This document shows, piece by piece, positions 1 to 7,631 of a stretch of DNA of 24,864 bases. The stretch is taken from assembly GCA_902363045.1 (NCBI GenBank), contig CABIYX010000040.1, forward strand, positions 1-24,864, read 5' to 3'. The first letter of the stretch is position 1. Each line of letters begins with the position of its first letter. Source of the stretch: Clostridiales bacterium (GTDB lineage: Bacteria; Bacillota; Clostridia; Oscillospirales; Oscillospiraceae). Under the pieces are notes generated by a model. The model ran no database searches and had not been told where the DNA came from. It saw only the letters and a list, made by a program, of their open reading frames with translations. A program made the position numbers and the translations under genes.

Positions 1-19
1 CCTATTTTAACAGATATAA

Positions 20-58
20 AAAAGTAGACACTCACCCGCTTTGTGAGTGTCTACTTTT
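20..58. terminator. Bidirectional intrinsic terminator
   Basis: A perfect 16-bp stem (20-35 with 43-58) closes a 7-nt loop. Its outer pairs are A-runs on the left and T-runs on the right, so each strand reads a hairpin ending in a T-tract. It probably ends a gene lying left of the window. The abrB-like gene on the minus strand has its own nearer terminator. Confidence 0.75.
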
Positions 59-74
59 AGCTTACCAGATGCAC

Positions 75-94
75 GGGCGGCCGCATGGCCGCCC
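75..94. other. Short GC-rich hairpin
   Basis: A perfect 8-bp GC-only stem (75-82 with 87-94) with a GCAT loop lies between the terminator and the repeat. No T-tract follows, so it is not called a terminator. Its function is unknown. Confidence 0.4.
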
Positions 95-102
95 GCTCCC
101 TC

Positions 103-266
103 TGTTTGCCAGCTTGTCGAAAAAGCCTTTTCGACAAGCTGGCAAACTTTTGAGTACATGAAAAAAGTGCTCAAAAGTTGTTTGATTGGACGTGAAAGAC
201 AACCATGACGGTTTTCTTTCACACGATCTTTCCCTCCGAAGACTTTGGATGGAGTTTTTTTGACAG
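103..266 (-). repeat. Structured intergenic repeat, copy 1
   Basis: Read on the minus strand, this stretch starts with CTGTC and an A-run, then carries three hairpins: 192-222, 145-179, and a perfect 20-bp stem at 104-123/128-147 with a 4-nt loop. The same sequence order recurs on the plus strand at 16599-16736, and a shortened remnant lies at 15915-15970. Substitutions between the copies keep the stems paired, whereas an indel breaks any shared reading frame, so it is a structured non-coding element and not a gene. It could be a MITE-like or REP-like element; no transposase or clear target duplication is visible. Confidence 0.75.
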
Positions 267-293
267 TCTCGTTCTCAGATGACAGTTTTTTTG

Positions 294-329
294 AAAAAAG
301 CACTCCGCTTCTAAGGTGAAACGGAGTGC
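294..329 (-). terminator. Intrinsic terminator of the abrB-like gene
   Basis: On the minus strand, a 12-bp stem (318-329 with 300-311, one G-U pair) with a 6-nt loop is followed by six Ts (299-294). It lies 43 bp past the stop codon of the minus-strand abrB-like gene. Confidence 0.8.
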
Positions 330-371
330 GTACAGAAAGACAGAGGGAAAAAAACGGCTGTCCGATCAGAG

Positions 372-635
372 TTACTCTTGCGTCAAGCTCTCCTGAAGCG
401 ATTTGATGCACTTCGGGCAGATGTTCTTGCCGTGGAACATGATGACGTCCTTGGCGTCGTCGCAGAAGATACAGGCGGGCTGATACTTCCTCAGAACGAT
501 GGAAGGACCATCCATGTAGATCTCAAGGGAGTCTTTCTCCGCGATGTCCAGGGTGCGGCGCAGCTCGATAGGCAGCACGATACGGCCCAGCTCATCGACC
601 TTCCGCACAATACCGGTAGATTTCAATTTGACCAT
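372..635 (-). CDS. abrB: AbrB-family transition-state regulator with C-terminal Cys4 zinc ribbon
   Basis: An 87-residue DNA-binding protein. The first ~50 residues (STGIVRKVDELGRIVLPIEL, then RRTLDIAEKDSLEIY) match the swapped-hairpin AbrB/SpoVT DNA-binding domain almost residue for residue. In B. subtilis AbrB represses post-exponential and sporulation genes. The C-terminal half differs from Bacillus AbrB: it carries CIFC and CPKC pairs spaced like a zinc ribbon, probably replacing the AbrB multimerisation domain. The start is set by an AAGGAAAGG ribosome site just upstream. A longer in-frame ORF exists, but its first codons lie in the promoter, upstream of the expected transcription start. 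It faces away from spmAB, which fits a sporulation-linked role; its targets are not visible. Symbol by N-terminal similarity. Confidence 0.9.
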   Translation of the reverse strand: MVKLKSTGIVRKVDELGRIVLPIELRRTLDIAEKDSLEIYMDGPSIVLRKYQPACIFCDDAKDVIMFHGKNICPKCIKSLQESLTQE

Positions 636-717
636 CCTTTCCTTGTGATCCGTGATCGCCGGAAGGCGATCGAGACGGCACGGGATATGTAAAAGAATAC
701 CGAAAACGGCAAATTTA

Positions 718-746
718 ATTATATCGATAAACTCCGGTCCTGTCAA
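718..746 (-). promoter_or_regulatory. Sigma-A promoter of the abrB-like gene
   Basis: On the minus strand, a consensus TTGACA (746-741) is separated by exactly 17 bp from a consensus TATAAT (723-718). The predicted start near 711 gives a leader of about 75 nt. The leader contains a small perfect hairpin (654-660 with 665-671, GGAA loop). Confidence 0.85.
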
Positions 747-961
747 CTACTTATGTGAAAATAGTGCAAAAACTGACAAATATTTCTGCGAAATAGGAAA
801 AATGAAAAATCAGCCTGTTTTTTGTCGAAGCCGTATCGGAATTTCAGGCTTTGTCGCTGCGCGGGGCAAAGTTACCATGGAGAGAGGCCGGCCCTGGAAG
901 CCGGTTGTAGGAATGTTTTTTTCAAACGGCCGTATAGATGGGACGAGAGGGGGCGGACAGG
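747..961. other. abrB-spmA divergent intergenic region
   Basis: This AT-richer stretch separates the abrB promoter from spmA. A possible SigmaE-like promoter for spmA is seen as GAATGTT (912-918) and GTATAGAT (932-939), about 13 bp apart. B. subtilis spmAB is sporulation-controlled, so this would make sense, but the match is weak. No ORF here is convincing. Confidence 0.3.
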
Positions 962-1540
962 ATGACAATGGCGTGGATCTGGACCGGGATGGTAGTGGTC
1001 GCGGTGCTGTGCGGGATATGGACCGGACAGGAGGCTGCAGTGGCGGCGGCGGCGGCGGCAGGCGCCCAGGGGGCGGTGGAGCTGTGTATCTCCCTGGCGG
1101 GGATGATGTGCCTTTGGACGGGCGTGATGGAGATCATGCGGCGCTCCGGGCTGGCGGAAAAGCTGTCCCGGCTGCTCCGGCCGGTGCTGGGACTGATCTT
1201 CCCCCAGGTGGCCCGGGACCGGGAGATCATGGACAGCATTGCCGCCAATGTGTCCGCCAATCTGCTGGGATTGGGGAACGCGGCTACTCCTCTGGGTATT
1301 GAGGCGGCCAGAAGGATGGGGCGGCGGAGCCCGGGGACGGCCTCTGACGCCATGTGTATGCTGGTGGTGTGCAACACGGCCTCCATCCAGCTGATCCCCA
1401 CCACGGTGGCCACGGTGCGCTCCGCGGCGGGGAGTGCCGCCCCCTTTGACATTCTGCCGGCGGTATGGCTGGCCTCTGCCCTGTCGGTCGGAGTGGGGAT
1501 CCTGGCCTGTAAGGTGCTTGCCCGGTTCTGGAGGGATTGA
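962..1540 (+). CDS. spmA: Spore maturation protein A
   Basis: A 192-residue membrane protein of the SpmA/nucleoside-recognition (Gate) family. In Bacillus, SpmA and SpmB act together in the forespore/mother-cell membranes and are needed for normal spore core dehydration and heat resistance. Family features seen are several hydrophobic segments and the conserved stretch IMDSIAANVSANLLGLGNAA followed by TPLGIEAARRM near residues 94-125, then a SDAMCMLVVCNTASIQLIP segment. Length agrees with Bacillus SpmA (about 196). The start at 962 follows GAGAGGGGG; an earlier in-frame ATG at 938 lacks a ribosome site. The stop overlaps the ribosome-site region of spmB, so the pair is translationally coupled. 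Confidence 0.92.
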   Translation: MTMAWIWTGMVVVAVLCGIWTGQEAAVAAAAAAGAQGAVELCISLAGMMCLWTGVMEIMRRSGLAEKLSRLLRPVLGLIFPQVARDREIMDSIAANVSANLLGLGNAATPLGIEAARRMGRRSPGTASDAMCMLVVCNTASIQLIPTTVATVRSAAGSAAPFDILPAVWLASALSVGVGILACKVLARFWRD

Positions 1541-1542
1541 GA

Positions 1543-2067
1543 ATGGAACTTCTGTTCACCATGGTGGTCCCTCTGACCATCAGCGGGGTGGCGCTGTACG
1601 GAGTGGGGCGGCAGGTGGATGTCTACTCCGCACTGATCCACGGGGCGGAGGAGGGGCTGGAGACTCTGCTGCGCATCGTTCCGGCCCTGGTGGGGCTGCT
1701 GACGGCGGTGTCTATGCTGCGGGCGTCCGGGGCGCTGGATCTGGCGGCCCAGCTGCTGTCTCCCCTGCTGGACCGGGTGGGCGTGCCCTCGGAGCTGCTC
1801 CCCCTGATGCTGGTGCGGCCCATCAGCGGCTCCGCCGCCCTGGGGGTGGGGGCGGAGCTGATCGGGAACTGTGGGCCGGACTCCTACCTGGGGCGGGTGG
1901 CGGCGGTGATGCTGGGCTCTACGGAGACCACCTTTTACACCATCGCGGTCTACTTCGGCGCGGTGGGCGTGACCCGTACCCGATACGCCCTGCCCGCCGC
2001 CCTATGCGCCGACCTCACCGGCTTTCTGGCCGCCGCCTGGGCGGTCCGGCTGTGCTTTGACGGCTGA
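1543..2067 (+). CDS. spmB: Spore maturation protein B
   Basis: A 174-residue partner of SpmA, also a Gate-domain membrane protein. Recognised by the LMLVRPISGSAALGVGAEL stretch, the GPDSYLGRVAAVMLGSTETTFYT stretch and terminal hydrophobic helices. It starts 2 bp after the spmA stop, with a GGAGGG ribosome site inside the spmA 3' end; a TTG two codons earlier is possible but too close to that site. Length matches Bacillus SpmB (about 178). Its stop codon lies 1 bp from the stop of the convergent membrane-protein gene, leaving no room for a terminator. Confidence 0.92.
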   Translation: MELLFTMVVPLTISGVALYGVGRQVDVYSALIHGAEEGLETLLRIVPALVGLLTAVSMLRASGALDLAAQLLSPLLDRVGVPSELLPLMLVRPISGSAALGVGAELIGNCGPDSYLGRVAAVMLGSTETTFYTIAVYFGAVGVTRTRYALPAALCADLTGFLAAAWAVRLCFDG

Positions 2068-2068
2068 C

Positions 2069-3400
2069 TCAGTCCACCAGAATGGCGTTGGGGTAGATGC
2101 GCTCCATCCGCTCGTCGGGGAAACGTTCGTCCAGCCGCTGCTCCAGTGGGGTTTCGGCGGGGACGCCGGCGCTCCGCTGGGTGTACCGGGTCATGGCCAG
2201 GCTGGAGATCCCGGCGTTCAGGAGCATGAAGACGATCATGCCCCAGGTCAGCAGCTTTCCGGCCCGCATGGGGAGCCGCTCGATGAGCCGGGACAGGGCG
2301 GGGTAGGCCAGCTTGAGCCACAGCACCGCGGCGATCCCCCAGAAAAAGCAGAACAGCAGGTTAATGCGCCCGCCCAAATTGAAGGGCAGGTGGCTGTAAT
2401 CCCAAAAAACGGTTCCGAACACCAGCTCGGTGAAGACGGAGCAGACGTATTCGTACGCGCCGCCCAGTACGGTTCCAAAGAGGAAGATGAAGCTGTCGCT
2501 GCGGGTGCGGTACTGGTAGAGAATGGCGGTGAGCAGCACCGCACCGAAGCCCCAAACCAGGGAGAAGGGGCCGTAGACCACGCTGCTGCGGCTCATCCAG
2601 ATGCCGGCGGTCAGGCGGCAGAAGACGGTCTCGGTCACATCCCCCAGGAAGGAGCCCAGGAAAAAGAGACAGGCCAGCTTATAGAACCCGCACCCGGCGG
2701 CAAAGACATGGGGGCGCTCTTCCTGGGCGGCACGGGCGGCCTTCTGTCCCCGGCGGAGCTGCTCCCGCTCCAGACTGGGATAGGCCCGGGCCATGCGGCG
2801 CTGGATGTAACGGGTCACCGCGTTGTCCAGGGCGTCGGACAGGTGCTTCCAGCGGCGGGATACCTCACCCGGCTCCCCCAGGCTGCCCTTCAGCTGGAGC
2901 AGGGCGGCCCAGGAGCCGAGAAAGTCCAGGCCCAGCAGGATGAGGACGGCGAGCAGGATCCATTTACCCACAGAACGGGGCAGAAGGCTGGTGAGGGTGA
3001 CCAGAAGGGGGTTGAGGAAGAAGACGCACAGCAGGGCCAGCAGGCCCCAGACCAGGGAGTATTTCAGGCAGATATGTCCGTTGAAATTCCATGGTTCCTC
3101 AGAATAGTCCCACCACTTCTGGTGGGAGACGCGCTCCAGCAGCAGTCCGGTGACCAGCTCCAGGCCGGTGGCCAGGATCATGCCGCCCAGAAACAGAAAG
3201 AAGGGGGCGGAGCGCAGCTCTGGCAGGAAGATGGCGAAGAGGACGGCGGCCAGTCCATAGACCGGGGAGAAGGGGGCGTTGAGAAAGCCGCGGTTGAGCA
3301 GACGGCGCTTGCGGACGGCGGCCAGGGCGGTCTCCATCAGCCAGCCCAGGAAGGCGTAGATCAAAAAGAACCAAAGCAGCTGGTACAGCGTGTACTCCAT
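2069..3400 (-). CDS. Duplicated CmpB-type (PF06541) polytopic membrane protein
   Basis: A 443-residue membrane protein containing two copies of the 'putative ABC-transporter type IV/CmpB' domain, usually found singly in Firmicute proteins of about 200-250 residues. Copy 1 (about residues 5-135) shows GWLMETALAAVRKRRLLNRG, PFSPVYGL, and WWDYSEEPWNFNGHICLKYS. Copy 2 (about 240-375) shows the matching FLGDVTETVFCR, VYGPFSLVWG, and FWDYSHLPFNLGGRINLL. A middle soluble, basic segment (about 190-235) separates them. Substrate and partners are unknown, and no ATPase lies next to it. It follows the AlaX gene by 33 bp with its own AAGGAAG ribosome site, so the two are probably cotranscribed. Function cannot be assigned from sequence. 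Confidence 0.8.
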   Translation of the reverse strand: MEYTLYQLLWFFLIYAFLGWLMETALAAVRKRRLLNRGFLNAPFSPVYGLAAVLFAIFLPELRSAPFFLFLGGMILATGLELVTGLLLERVSHQKWWDYSEEPWNFNGHICLKYSLVWGLLALLCVFFLNPLLVTLTSLLPRSVGKWILLAVLILLGLDFLGSWAALLQLKGSLGEPGEVSRRWKHLSDALDNAVTRYIQRRMARAYPSLEREQLRRGQKAARAAQEERPHVFAAGCGFYKLACLFFLGSFLGDVTETVFCRLTAGIWMSRSSVVYGPFSLVWGFGAVLLTAILYQYRTRSDSFIFLFGTVLGGAYEYVCSVFTELVFGTVFWDYSHLPFNLGGRINLLFCFFWGIAAVLWLKLAYPALSRLIERLPMRAGKLLTWGMIVFMLLNAGISSLAMTRYTQRSAGVPAETPLEQRLDERFPDERMERIYPNAILVD

Positions 3401-3433
3401 AAAACTTCCTTTCCAGATGGGGGAGAGAGGGGA

Positions 3434-4579
3434 TCAGAGGGCGGCGAAAAAGTCCCGGATGGCGGTCTGCTCCGCCTGAACGGAGCCCTGGACGAAGCCC
3501 GGCTTGCCGCCGCCCCGCCCGGACAGGGCCTGGTTCAGGGCACGGGTCAGCTCCCGCAGGTCCCCGCCCACCTGGCCGATGGCATAGCGGTAGCCCGAGC
3601 CGTCCTGACCGGAGAAGCAGGCACACCGCCCGCCGCAGGTCTCCAGCACTGCCGCGGCCAGCCGGCGCAGGCCATCGGGGGACAGGCCCTCCTCAAAGAG
3701 AAGCAGGTCCCCGGCGTCCCGGTACTGCCCGGCCAGGGCGGCGAAGCGGGCGTCCTCCATGGCGGATAGGCGGCCTTTCAGCGCTTGATTCTCCTCCAGC
3801 AGGCGGGCCACCGCGCCGGCGGTCTCGCCGGTCTTGGCGGAGAGGAGGTTGGAGATCTGATGGTTCTGTTCCCAGACGCGGGACAGGTGATCTAGGGCCC
3901 GCTTGCCGCATACCAGCTCGATACGGACGCCGGAGCGGAATTTCTGGCAGGAGAGCAGCTTCACCAGCCCCACCTGCCCGGAGGAGGACACATGGGTGCC
4001 GCAGCAGGCGCAGGTGTCGGCCCCGGGAAAGGAGACGATGCGCACCCGGCCGGTGAGGGCCTTCTTGCTGCGGTACTCCAGGACCTCCAGCTCCTGGGGG
4101 GAGGGAAAGGCGATCTGAATGGGGTGGTCCTCCCAGATGTAGCGGTTGGCCGCCTCCTCCAGCTCCTGAATCTGCTCCTGGGTGAGCTCCACGCTGAGAT
4201 CGATGGTGATCACGTCGCTCCCCATGTGAAAGCCTACGTTTTCACAGCCATAGCGGGCGTGAGCGATCCCGGAGACGATATGCTCCCCGGAGTGGTGCTG
4301 CATCAGGTCGAAGCGGCGGGACCAGTCAATGTCCCCCTCCACCTGGGAGCCGGGCTCCAGCGGGCGGTCACAGGTGTGGACCACACGGCCCTCCCGCTCG
4401 TGGACCTCCAGAATGGAAGCGCCGCCCAGGGTCCCCAGGTCATAGGGCTGTCCGCCCCCCTCGGGGTAAAAAGCGGTCTGGTCCAGCACCACGTCCCAGC
4501 CCTTCCGGCTCTGGACGCAGCTCTGGACGCAGGCGGTGAAGTGGGTGAGATAGGGGTCCAGCTCAAATAATTTTTCCAT
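3434..4579 (-). CDS. AlaX-type alanyl-tRNA editing protein with DHHA1 domain
   Basis: A 381-residue free-standing editing factor related to the editing and C-terminal parts of alanyl-tRNA synthetase. It likely hydrolyses mischarged Ser- or Gly-tRNA(Ala). The zinc/catalytic signature is present: an HxxxH in QHHSGEHIVSG (about residues 94-104) and a CxxxH in CCGTHV (about residue 195). The N-terminal part carries the AlaRS-like QTAFYPEGGGQPYD motif. The C-terminal region (about 250-381) has a coiled segment and ends with the DHHA1 GRGGGKPGFVQGS motif. A TTG two codons upstream (4585) sits at better distance from the GCGAGG ribosome site, so the true start may be 4585. It heads the operon with the CmpB-type gene. 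Confidence 0.9.
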   Translation of the reverse strand: MEKLFELDPYLTHFTACVQSCVQSRKGWDVVLDQTAFYPEGGGQPYDLGTLGGASILEVHEREGRVVHTCDRPLEPGSQVEGDIDWSRRFDLMQHHSGEHIVSGIAHARYGCENVGFHMGSDVITIDLSVELTQEQIQELEEAANRYIWEDHPIQIAFPSPQELEVLEYRSKKALTGRVRIVSFPGADTCACCGTHVSSSGQVGLVKLLSCQKFRSGVRIELVCGKRALDHLSRVWEQNHQISNLLSAKTGETAGAVARLLEENQALKGRLSAMEDARFAALAGQYRDAGDLLLFEEGLSPDGLRRLAAAVLETCGGRCACFSGQDGSGYRYAIGQVGGDLRELTRALNQALSGRGGGKPGFVQGSVQAEQTAIRDFFAAL

Positions 4580-4633
4580 ATACAAAAAAACCTCGCTTCT
4601 TGGTGCATATCATGGTACAATACAATGATAGAC

Positions 4634-4662
4634 ATTATAACACGGCTGGAGCGAAAAGGCAA
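4634..4662 (-). promoter_or_regulatory. Promoter for the AlaX/CmpB-type operon
   Basis: On the minus strand, TTGCCT (4662-4657), a 17-bp spacer and a perfect TATAAT (4639-4634) precede the AlaX gene. The -35 matches four of six consensus bases. The ptsH promoter on the plus strand must overlap this region but is not obvious. Confidence 0.6.
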
Positions 4663-4711
4663 AGCTCTAGACCGATACGCCGCCGTGTGCGGCAAGAGAG
4701 GAGTGGGGAGC

Positions 4712-4978
4712 ATGGTATCCAAACGCGTGACCGTGGCGCATCCCCAGGGGCTCCACATGAGACCGGCCCAGCTCCTGGTCAGCGCCATGGGCAGGCACCC
4801 CTGTGAGGTGACCATTCTCGCGGAGGGGCGGCGGATCAATGGGAAAAGTATTTTGAGCATCCTGTCCGCCTGTATCCGGCAGGGGAGCGAGATCGAACTG
4901 ATCTGCTCCGGAGCGGGAGAGCGGGCGGCCCTGGAGGAGGCCGCGGCCCTGATCCAGTCCCGGGAGAACGGGGAGTAG
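4712..4978 (+). CDS. ptsH: HPr phosphocarrier protein of the PTS
   Basis: An 88-residue cytoplasmic HPr. It accepts phosphate from Enzyme I and passes it to sugar-specific IIA domains. The active His15 lies in GLHMRPA and the following Arg17 is present; Ala16 of most HPrs is Met here. Ser46, the site phosphorylated by HPr kinase for carbon catabolite repression in Firmicutes, is at its usual position in GKSILSIL. The start follows a purine-rich GTGGGGAG site; an upstream in-frame ATG would add 29 unsupported residues. Enzyme I follows 29 bp later, so the two form an operon. No sugar permease is nearby. Confidence 0.93.
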   Translation: MVSKRVTVAHPQGLHMRPAQLLVSAMGRHPCEVTILAEGRRINGKSILSILSACIRQGSEIELICSGAGERAALEEAAALIQSRENGE

Positions 4979-5007
4979 GGAGCACAGCGAAAGAGGAGAT
5001 GAGCACC

Positions 5008-6720
5008 ATGATCCTGCGGGGGATCGGAGCCTCGGGGGGTGTGGGGATGGGCCCGGCGGTCTGTCTCCGCGCGGCGGCGCCGGACCACACCGAAAGAGGA
5101 TATACCGGCGCGGAGGGCGAGCGGGCCCGCCTTCGGGCGGCGTCCTGTCAGGTGGAGCGGGAGACCGCCGCCCTGGCGGAGCGGATGCGGAGCCGGACAG
5201 AGGGGAGCGAGTCCGCCATCCTCACCGGCCAGATCACCATGCTCCAAGACCCGGAGCTGGAGCTCCAGCTGGATCAGGCCATCCGGGCGGGAGAATGTGC
5301 TGAGGCGGCGGTGGACGCCGTATTTGGCGGGTATGTCCGGCTGTTTGAGGGACTGGAGGATGAGCGGATGCGTCTTCGGGCGGCGGACGTCCAGGACCTG
5401 CAAGGCCGCCTGCTGCGGGCACTGCTGGGCTGCCGGGAGGCGGATCTGAGCCGGCTTCCAGCGGGCTGCGTCCTTGTGACCCGGGAGCTGACCCCGTCCA
5501 TGGCTGTGGGGCTGGACCGGGAGCGGGTGGCCGCCATCGTCACAGAGGCTGGCGGCTCTGCCAGCCATGCGGCCATCCTGGCCCGGGCCCTTGGCATCCC
5601 GGCGGTGCTGGGGGCTCCCGGGGTCCTCCGGGAGGTGGAGAACGGCGCGTTGGTGCTGGTGGACGGGGACGCGGGGACCGCCCTGCTCCGTCCCGGACAG
5701 GAGGCTCAGGAGGAGTACAGAGCCCGGCGGGCGGCGCTGCTCCGGCGGCAGGTGCGCCTGGAGCCCTACCGCCGCCGGCCCACGGTGGATGGGGATGGGC
5801 GGCGGCTCCACCTGTATGCCAATGTGGGCCATCCGGCGGAGGCTGTCCGGGCCGCTGCGGAGGGGGCGGAGGGGATCGGCCTGCTGCGCACGGAGTTTCT
5901 CTTCCTGGACCGGCCGGAGCCGCCCACAGAGGAGGAGCAGCTGGCGGCCTATCTGGCGGCGGCGCGGCCCTTTCCCGGCGGCAGAGTGGTGGTCCGGACC
6001 CTGGATGTGGGCGGGGACAAGCAGATCCCATGGCTGGCTCTGCCCCAGGAGCGGAACCCCTTCCTGGGCTGCCGGGGGCTTCGGGCCTCTTTCGCCCGGC
6101 CGGAGCTGTTTCGGGTCCAGCTGCGGGCTCTGCTGCGGGCGGGGGCGGAGGTCCCCGGGCTGCGGGTGTTGCTGCCCATGGTGACTGCTGTGTCAGAGGT
6201 GCGGCGGGTCCGGACGATGCTGGCCCAGTGCGCCGGGGAGCTGGAGGGGGAGGGAGTGGCCTGTCGGCCGGAGCTTCCTCTGGGAGTGATGATCGAGACG
6301 CCGGCCGCCGCCCGAACGGCGGATCTGCTGGCCGGGGAGAGTGACTTTTTCTCCATCGGCACCAATGATCTGACGCAGCATACCCTGGCGGCGGACCGGA
6401 ATGACCTGGAAGTAAAAAAACTTTACACACCGTTGCATCCGGCAGTTTTGAGGGAATTGCGGGAGGTCATTCGGGCAGGGAGGCAGGCGGGGCTCCCGGT
6501 GGGCCTGTGCGGCGAGGCGGCGGCCAGTCCAGAGCTGCTTCCCCTGCTGCTCTCCTGGGGCCTGGAGGAGTTCTCCGTCTCTCCGGCCCTTCTGCTGGAG
6601 ACCCGGGCCCGCATCGCTGGCTGGACGGCTGAGGAGGCCGGGGCAGTGGAGCGCCAGGTGATGGCCCTAGCCGGACCGGAGGAGATCCGGGCCTATTACG
6701 ACGCCAGGGCATACGACTGA
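5008..6720 (+). CDS. ptsI: PTS Enzyme I (phosphoenolpyruvate-protein phosphotransferase)
   Basis: A 570-residue cytoplasmic enzyme that takes phosphate from PEP and passes it to HPr. Domain order is standard: N-terminal HPr-binding helical region (about 25-130), swivelling phosphohistidine domain with the active His in GGSASHAAILARALGIPAVL (about residue 187), then the PEP-binding barrel with LLRTEFLFLDR, VRTLDVGGDKQIPW, ERNPFLGCRGLR, GVMIETPAAA, FFSIGTNDLTQ and the catalytic cysteine in GLCGEAAA. Length fits the family (about 570-575). The ATG at 5008 is chosen because the AAGAGGAG ribosome site directly abuts the earlier ATG at 4999. Pairs with ptsH upstream. Confidence 0.94.
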   Translation: MILRGIGASGGVGMGPAVCLRAAAPDHTERGYTGAEGERARLRAASCQVERETAALAERMRSRTEGSESAILTGQITMLQDPELELQLDQAIRAGECAEAAVDAVFGGYVRLFEGLEDERMRLRAADVQDLQGRLLRALLGCREADLSRLPAGCVLVTRELTPSMAVGLDRERVAAIVTEAGGSASHAAILARALGIPAVLGAPGVLREVENGALVLVDGDAGTALLRPGQEAQEEYRARRAALLRRQVRLEPYRRRPTVDGDGRRLHLYANVGHPAEAVRAAAEGAEGIGLLRTEFLFLDRPEPPTEEEQLAAYLAAARPFPGGRVVVRTLDVGGDKQIPWLALPQERNPFLGCRGLRASFARPELFRVQLRALLRAGAEVPGLRVLLPMVTAVSEVRRVRTMLAQCAGELEGEGVACRPELPLGVMIETPAAARTADLLAGESDFFSIGTNDLTQHTLAADRNDLEVKKLYTPLHPAVLRELREVIRAGRQAGLPVGLCGEAAASPELLPLLLSWGLEEFSVSPALLLETRARIAGWTAEEAGAVERQVMALAGPEEIRAYYDARAYD

Positions 6721-6731
6721 ATCAAAGCACA

Positions 6732-6772
6732 GATCCCCCTTCCAGGAGCAGACGGCTCCAGGGAGGGGGATC
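6732..6772. terminator. Hairpin between convergent ptsI and trmH-type genes
   Basis: An 18-bp stem (6732-6749 with 6755-6772, one G-U pair and one mismatch) with a 5-nt loop lies between the two convergent stop codons. The T-tract is weak on both strands, so termination efficiency is uncertain, but position and stability fit a shared terminator. Confidence 0.6.
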
Positions 6773-6791
6773 CTGCTTGTTCCGCAGAGGT

Positions 6792-7604
6792 TCACCGGCG
6801 GCCCAGCTGCCAGAAGGCCACCGCGCTGGCCGCCGCCACGTTCAGTGAGTTCACCCCGTGGGACATGGGGATGAGCACAGTGTAGTCACAGCCCTGAATG
6901 ACTGGTTCGGACAGCCCATCCCCCTCCGTGCCCAGGACAAGGGCCAGACGGGGCTCCCGGGCCAGGGCGGGGTCATCGATGGGGAGGGCGCTGTCCCGGA
7001 GGGCCAGGGCAGCCGTCTTGAAGCCCTGCTCCCGGAGCAGGCCGGGCCAGCCGGCCTGATCCCGGTCCAGGCGGCACCAGGGGATCTGAAAGACCGCCCC
7101 CATGCTGACCCGGGCGGCCCTGCGGTACAGGGGGTCGCAGCAGCTGGGGGTCAGCAGGACGCCGTCCATCCCCAGGGCGGCGGCGGAGCGGAAGATGGCT
7201 CCCACGTTGGCCGGGTCCACGATCCCGTCCAGCACCGCGAGACGGCGGGCGGAGGCGCACAGGGCGGAAACCTCCGGCAGGGCGGGGCGGCGCATGGCGC
7301 ATAAAATGCCCCGGGTGAGGGCGAAGCCGGTCAGCTCGGCCAGCAGCTCCCGGTCCCCGGTGTAGACGGGGACCCCTTCGCACCGGGCCAGAAGTCCGCG
7401 CCCCTGGCCATCGATGTGCCGGCGCTCCATGAGAAAGGAGACAGGCTGGCAGCCGGCGTCCAGGGCCTTTTCGATCACCTTGGGGCTCTCTGCGATAAAC
7501 AGCCCCTGCTCCGGGTCCCGCCGGTTCCGCAGCTGAGCCTCGGTCAGCCGGGCAAAGGGGGCCAGCTCCGGGCGGGAGAGGCCGTCAAGCTCTATGATAT
7601 GCAT
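6792..7604 (-). CDS. TrmH/SpoU-family RNA 2'-O-methyltransferase
   Basis: A 270-residue SPOUT methyltransferase, probably acting on tRNA or rRNA ribose with S-adenosylmethionine. The N-terminal substrate-binding region (about 15-100) has FIAESPKVIEKAL. The catalytic knot domain (about 115-270) carries the three SpoU motifs: DGIVDPANVGAIFRSAAALG, LALVLGTEGDGLS, and IPMSHGVNSLNVAAASAVAF. The ribosome site AGGAGG stands 8 bp before the ATG. It follows the anti-sigma gene by 27 bp on the same strand and is probably the third gene of that operon, though a functional link is not evident. The exact RNA target cannot be read from sequence. Confidence 0.9.
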   Translation of the reverse strand: MHIIELDGLSRPELAPFARLTEAQLRNRRDPEQGLFIAESPKVIEKALDAGCQPVSFLMERRHIDGQGRGLLARCEGVPVYTGDRELLAELTGFALTRGILCAMRRPALPEVSALCASARRLAVLDGIVDPANVGAIFRSAAALGMDGVLLTPSCCDPLYRRAARVSMGAVFQIPWCRLDRDQAGWPGLLREQGFKTAALALRDSALPIDDPALAREPRLALVLGTEGDGLSEPVIQGCDYTVLIPMSHGVNSLNVAAASAVAFWQLGRR

Positions 7605-7631
7605 CCGTTCTGCCTCCTGTCTGGGTCTGTG

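Noticed and set aside
7..411. 134-residue minus-strand ORF over the repeat and terminators
   Set aside because: It runs through hairpins and the repeat, and the frame is not kept in the second repeat copy.
2057..3769. 570-residue plus-strand ORF
   Set aside because: Rich in Gln, Gly and Glu from reading the complement of a membrane-protein gene; no motif, and it spans two real minus-strand genes.
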